A stretch of 16,762 bases of DNA. It comes from Actinomycetota bacterium (GTDB taxonomy: Bacteria > Actinomycetota > Thermoleophilia > Gaiellales > Gaiellaceae). Positions 13,280 through 16,762 of this stretch are shown here, in pieces. Position numbers and translations under genes: made by a program. The DNA is taken from the NCBI GenBank assembly GCA_013697465.1, contig JACCWU010000172.1, positions 1 to 16,762 of the forward strand. Reading direction: 5' to 3'. Position 1 is the first letter of the stretch; every line of letters begins with the position of its first letter. Under the pieces are notes generated by a model that had not been told where the DNA came from, searched no databases, and saw nothing but the letters and a program-made list of their open reading frames with translations.

Positions 13280-14423
13280 GGACGGTCTCCCCGTACGCGT
13301 CGAGCGCCCGCGCGGCCGCCGCTCCACGCTCGATCTCCGCACCCTGCTCTGCGAGCAGGATCTCGACCGCGGCGAGCGCGGTCGTGATGTCGAACACGTC
13401 GTAGTAGCCGATGTGGCCGATCCGGAACATCCGCTCGCCTAGCTCCCCATGGCCTCCCGCGACCGTGATGCCGAAGCGATCGCGCAGCGCCAGCACGAGC
13501 TCGCGGGCGTCGATTCCGTCGGGGGTGAGGATGGCGGTGACGACCGCCGAGCGCTCCTCGTCCGGCGAGAAGAGCTCGAGCCCCATCGCCTTGGCTCCCT
13601 CCCGGCAGGCTCGCCCGAGCGCCGCATGGCGCGCAAACGTGTTTTCCAGCCCCTCCTCGAGCACCATGCCGAGCGCGGTGTCGAGTGCGGCGACGAGGGA
13701 CACCGCCGGGGTGAACGGCGTCGTCCCGATCTCGAGCGACGCGCGATGCTTCGCCCAGTCGAAGTAGAACCGCGGCGTCGTGGAGCGGGCCGCGCGCTCC
13801 CATGCTCCCGCGGATACGGTCACAAGCGAGAGGCCGGGGGGTGTCATGAGCGCCTTTTGCGACCCCGCGACGACCACGTCGAGGCCCCACCCGTCGGTCT
13901 CGAGCGGCACTGCTCCGAGGCTCGAGACCGCGTCGACCACTGTGAGCGCGCCGGCCTCGCGGGCGACTCTCGCCAGCGGCTCGACGTCGGCGACGACGCC
14001 CGTCGAGGTCTCGGAGTGAACCAGCACGACGACCTCGGCGCCCGTGTCGGCGAGTGCGGCGCGGAGATCCTCCGCCCGCGGTGTCTCACCCCACGCGTAG
14101 CGGAGCTCCTTCACATCGGTGCCGTATGTCGCAGCGAGCGCCGCCCAGCGCTGGCCGAACTCACCGGCGCACACGACCAGCACACGCTCTCCCGGAGAGA
14201 GCAGATTGACGATCGCCGACTCGAACGCGCCCGAGCCCGAGGCGGTGAAGAGGAGGACGTCGTTCTCCGTCCGGCAGACCTGCTGCAGGCGTCCGAGGCA
14301 GCGGCGCATGAGCTCCCGGAAGTCCGGACCGCGATGGTGGATGACGGGCTGCGCGCCCGCGGCGAGCACCTCAGGCGGGACGGGTGTCGGCCCCGGCGCG
14401 AACAGGTGGCGCTTGCCCGGCAT
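13272..14423 (-). CDS. Class V aminotransferase (alanine-glyoxylate/serine-pyruvate type), candidate phosphoserine aminotransferase
   Basis: The 383-residue PLP enzyme starts at ATG 14423 (MPGKRHLFAPGPTPVPPEVL). Family blocks are H-H-R-G-P-D-F at 29-35, T-A-S-G-S-G-A-F-E at 60-68, H-S-E-T-S-T-G at 136-142, V-V-D-A-V-S-S-L-G at 162-170 with the Asp that pairs with PLP, and A-G-S-Q-K190-A-L-M-T-P-P-G containing the Schiff-base Lys. It overlaps serA by 8 nt. Related aminotransferases next to serA take the place of SerC in several archaea and bacteria, so conversion of 3-phosphohydroxypyruvate to phosphoserine is plausible. Alanine- or serine-glyoxylate transamination is the alternative. The open frame upstream of ATG 14423 runs through an intergenic repeat and is rejected. 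No clear ribosome binding site is seen. Confidence 0.9.
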   Translation of the reverse strand: MPGKRHLFAPGPTPVPPEVLAAGAQPVIHHRGPDFRELMRRCLGRLQQVCRTENDVLLFTASGSGAFESAIVNLLSPGERVLVVCAGEFGQRWAALAATYGTDVKELRYAWGETPRAEDLRAALADTGAEVVVLVHSETSTGVVADVEPLARVAREAGALTVVDAVSSLGAVPLETDGWGLDVVVAGSQKALMTPPGLSLVTVSAGAWERAARSTTPRFYFDWAKHRASLEIGTTPFTPAVSLVAALDTALGMVLEEGLENTFARHAALGRACREGAKAMGLELFSPDEERSAVVTAILTPDGIDARELVLALRDRFGITVAGGHGELGERMFRIGHIGYYDVFDITTALAAVEILLAEQGAEIERGAAAARALDAYGETVRV

Positions 14424-14461
14424 CGCCCGGAGCGTACCGCCCCACAGGGACGGCTCCTGCA

Positions 14462-14484
14462 GCCATGTCCTGGGGTCTGACCCC
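14462..14484 (-). repeat. Palindromic intergenic repeat, copy 2
   Basis: On the minus strand this reads AAAAGGGGTCAGACCCC-AGGACATGGC (with flanking bases to 14488). The 13-nt core at 14472-14484 is the exact reverse complement of the core at 4568-4580, and similarity continues into GGAC-TG. It lies in the 79-bp gap between the acylase stop and the aminotransferase start. Read on the plus strand the core is followed by TTTT, so it could also stop transcription entering from the antisense side. Confidence 0.65.
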
Positions 14485-14502
14485 TTTTCGGGCTGAGCAG
14501 CG

Positions 14503-16762
14503 CTAACGCGGCCGATGGCCGGAAAAGGACATGAGCTGTTGGAACGTCGGCCGATTCGTCCAGTGCATGGTGTCTGGGAGCACTCCGGAGACGAACCGGA
14601 TCCGTTCCTTCGTCGCATCCGATCGCCACGTGGAAGGCGCCGGTCCCTGCTCCGTCTCGAGCTTGGCCGCCGCGGTGTCGAGGGCGGCCCAGAGCGCCTC
14701 CCGGCACGTTGCCAGGACGCCCGCGCCGCAATAGCGCCTCGAGAACTCACCGCGGACCGGCCGTCCGAGCAGCATGCGCAGGTCCTTGTCCACGTAGCCG
14801 TACCAGCCGGAGTTGTAGGCGGAGCCGCTGGGGCCCGCGTCATCGCTTCTCCCCATCAACGCCGCCAGCCGGTCGACGAGCGGGCCGAGGATCGGCGCGA
14901 CCACGGCGTCCGCGAGGATAGGCCAAGCGGCATCCATGACGGCCGCTCCCGGCGCGTCGATCTTCCCGTCCGAGTCGCGATCCAGACGCGACCCGCCGAG
15001 CGTGCGCCAGGAATCGAGGAGTCCGGCTGCCGCCTCCGCCCTGGCGCTCGGCGCCGCGCCGGTCGCGAGGACCGCGCGGACGATCGGCCAGACGTCCAGC
15101 ACGCGCAGATCTTGGGTGGCCGCCTTGTTCATCGCAGCGGTGGCGGTGACGAGCGTGTGCTTCTTCCGCCCCGCAATCTCTCGTGCAAGCAGCTCAACCC
15201 GCTGCACCGAGCCGTAGGAGAAGTTCGAGTCGGCCGCGCCCACGTTGGCAGCCGCCTTGTTGTTCCAGTTGAGGATCACCCCCGAGGACGGGTTGATTCC
15301 CTGCGCGTGGCGTGCGACGGGCAGAAACCCGGCCCAGTCGTACTCGCCGGTGCCCATCGTCGGCAGCGCCGGGTCGGTGCCGGAAGCCCGTTGCGGGAGC
15401 CGGCCGCTCGAGAAGAACGCGATGTCGCGATCGTCCGCGTAGACCCAGTTGAAGCTGAACTCGACGGCGCTCATCGTCCGCAGGAAGCTCTTCGCCGACG
15501 TCACCCGACCCGTGTTCAGCTCGTAGAAGGCGCGGGAGCTCAGGATCTCCCGCCCGCGCGTCGAGCGCTGCAGCGCGATCCCGACCCTCTTTCCGCCGAC
15601 AGTCGCATATCCGACGAGCGGCCCGTGCGCCGTCTCGTAGTACGAGATCTGCTGATCGGGCTGTCCCTGCGCCCTGAGAGTGCCGACGAAGAAGCGCCGC
15701 ATCGGCTCACAGCGACCGCGGTAGAGATAGTGCCGGTCGTCGTCGCAGAGGGTCTCCGCAAAGAGGTCGATGTTGTCGGCCTGGGAAGATGTCGCGCTCC
15801 AGGCGAAGTCCGGGCCGCGCCCGATGACCACGAACGGGACGCCTGGAAAGACCGCGCCGCGGGTCGCGAAGCCGGCACCCGAAAGCTCCATCTCCGCAAA
15901 GAACTGCGGGAAGAAATAGCCGACCTGAGGGCCGGCGACGAACAGCGGGTGTGCCGTCTGCGAGCGCTTCGCGCCGATCAGGATCGCGCTCGAGGCAAAC
16001 GGGGGCTGCTCGAGCGGCGCTCCTGTGAAGCTGCCGTCGTCGACGACGACGCTGCCGGGCGCGCTCTCGGGAGGAAGCTCGTACGGGAAGCTCCCGGGGA
16101 CCGTTGGCGGCGCTTCCGGATCGTTCGCTTCCCTCAAGTCCGCGAACACACGCCGGGCGTCCGCCGCGCCTAGTCGCTCCTCGAGCGCGTCCAGGAACAT
16201 CGAGTTCTGCACCTCCTGGCCGCCGTTTGCTCCGAAGCGAGCAGCGATCAGCGCGGATGCGGCGATGAGGTCGTTGACCGTGAAGCGCTGGGTCGGGATT
16301 CCCTTGGCTGCGTACCAGCGGTTGATCCCGGCCGCGTACGCGTTCGCGACCGTGAGGACGTGGCGCCCGATCGCCCCCTGCGCCCTCACTGCGTCGACCT
16401 GGTTCGAGAGAAACGCCTCGGCCTCGACACTCGGGTCGAACGACTTGCCGCCAAGAGCCAGGGCAAGCGGGTCGAGGCCTGGCACGTCGAGCGCCGCGAT
16501 GCGGGCGGGACCGCGGATCAGCTGGAGCAGGAGCCCGCGATCCGCAGCGGTCACCCAGCCGGCCCCGAAAGCCACGTCGGCCTCGGTCTTCCCCGTCACG
16601 TGTGCGACGCCGAAGCTGTCGCGGACGATCGTCACCCCCGGCCGTGGCCGCTCCCGCTTGCGAGGCGTGTCCGCGCCCAGGCCGAGCGGCGCCGGCTTGA
16701 AGTAACGGCGGAGATCGCGGGCCGTCACGTTTCCCCCGAGTCGCGTCAGCGCGTCGTAGAGC
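14503..16762 (-). CDS. Penicillin acylase family Ntn hydrolase (5' end beyond window)
   Basis: The frame stays open to the right edge, where it reads L-Y-D-A-L-T-R-L-G-G-N-V before the first in-window start codon, GTG 16728. The true start and any signal peptide therefore lie outside, and at least 753 residues are encoded here. The alpha-chain region includes V-T-I-V-R-D-S-F-G-V-A-H-V-T. The processing site is F-A-S-S-A-I-L-I-G-A-K-R-S, with the candidate catalytic N-terminal Ser of the beta chain at 15991-15993. It is followed by P-L-F-V-A-G-P-Q-V-G, and by I-L-N-W-N-N-K around 15255-15278, which holds the conserved oxyanion-hole Asn. The family cleaves itself and hydrolyses amides such as beta-lactams or acyl-homoserine lactones; the natural substrate here is unknown. 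It stands 79 nt upstream of the aminotransferase and may be transcribed separately. Confidence 0.9.
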   Translation of the reverse strand, partial: LYDALTRLGGNVTARDLRRYFKPAPLGLGADTPRKRERPRPGVTIVRDSFGVAHVTGKTEADVAFGAGWVTAADRGLLLQLIRGPARIAALDVPGLDPLALALGGKSFDPSVEAEAFLSNQVDAVRAQGAIGRHVLTVANAYAAGINRWYAAKGIPTQRFTVNDLIAASALIAARFGANGGQEVQNSMFLDALEERLGAADARRVFADLREANDPEAPPTVPGSFPYELPPESAPGSVVVDDGSFTGAPLEQPPFASSAILIGAKRSQTAHPLFVAGPQVGYFFPQFFAEMELSGAGFATRGAVFPGVPFVVIGRGPDFAWSATSSQADNIDLFAETLCDDDRHYLYRGRCEPMRRFFVGTLRAQGQPDQQISYYETAHGPLVGYATVGGKRVGIALQRSTRGREILSSRAFYELNTGRVTSAKSFLRTMSAVEFSFNWVYADDRDIAFFSSGRLPQRASGTDPALPTMGTGEYDWAGFLPVARHAQGINPSSGVILNWNNKAAANVGAADSNFSYGSVQRVELLAREIAGRKKHTLVTATAAMNKAATQDLRVLDVWPIVRAVLATGAAPSARAEAAAGLLDSWRTLGGSRLDRDSDGKIDAPGAAVMDAAWPILADAVVAPILGPLVDRLAALMGRSDDAGPSGSAYNSGWYGYVDKDLRMLLGRPVRGEFSRRYCGAGVLATCREALWAALDTAAAKLETEQGPAPSTWRSDATKERIRFVSGVLPDTMHWTNRPTFQQLMSFSGHRPR

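Noticed and set aside
14472..14488. Intrinsic terminator (GC stem plus TTTT) on the plus strand
   Set aside because: No plus-strand gene ends here, the stem is only about 5 bp, and the other copy of the repeat lacks the T-run. The repeat explanation is better, though a side effect on antisense transcription is possible.
14424..14843. Upstream extension of the class V aminotransferase frame to 14843
   Set aside because: It runs through the intergenic repeat and antisense-like frames of the acylase C-terminus; the family start MPGKRHLFAPGPTP at 14423 is clear.

Overview
The window is about 16.8 kb of dense, high-GC chromosomal DNA. It has almost no intergenic space and many start/stop overlaps, and Shine-Dalgarno sequences are scarce. 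The gene content is an ECF sigma factor with an RskA-type anti-sigma factor, a PASTA-tailed class A penicillin-binding protein, a DUF4331 exported protein, NicO/NiCoT metal transporters and a large penicillin-acylase-family enzyme. Together with GC content and codon use, this suggests a deep-branching actinobacterium, probably class Thermoleophilia (Solirubrobacterales/Gaiellales type). That placement is inference; no rRNA or tRNA gene is present to anchor it.

Region 1 (1-4523) is a divergent locus. On the minus strand a secreted DUF4331 protein is followed by a NicO-type nickel/cobalt transporter with a His-rich loop, then a second, different nickel/cobalt permease (HX4DH signature) that runs off the left edge. 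On the plus strand an ECF sigma factor and its zinc-finger/RskA anti-sigma factor overlap. The 170-bp divergent gap holds a 12-bp palindrome and a spaced inverted repeat. A very strong GC-rich hairpin follows the DUF4331 stop codon.

Region 2 (4524-7055, plus) is a bifunctional transglycosylase/transpeptidase with two PASTA domains. It starts just after a copy of a palindromic intergenic repeat (core GGGGTCAGACCCC); a second copy lies about 9.9 kb away in the opposite orientation.

Region 3 (7030-16762, minus) is a run of nine tightly packed genes. In transcription order they are: a penicillin-acylase-family Ntn hydrolase (5' end outside the window), a class V aminotransferase, serA (phosphoglycerate dehydrogenase), a YbaK-type tRNA deacylase, ilvE, a DegT-family aminotransferase preceded by a hairpin-rich leader, a polytopic membrane protein broken by an apparent one-base frameshift, a small RemA/DUF370-like protein, and a 3-methyladenine DNA glycosylase with no normal start codon. 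The core of this run suggests serine and branched-chain amino acid metabolism, with the class V aminotransferase possibly serving as the phosphoserine aminotransferase.

I found no CRISPR array, insertion sequence, phage gene, tRNA or rRNA. The least conventional signals are the intergenic palindromic repeat pair, the hairpin cluster at 9988-10091, the frameshifted membrane gene, the CTG-started glycosylase and the sigma/DUF4331/nickel-transporter neighbourhood.
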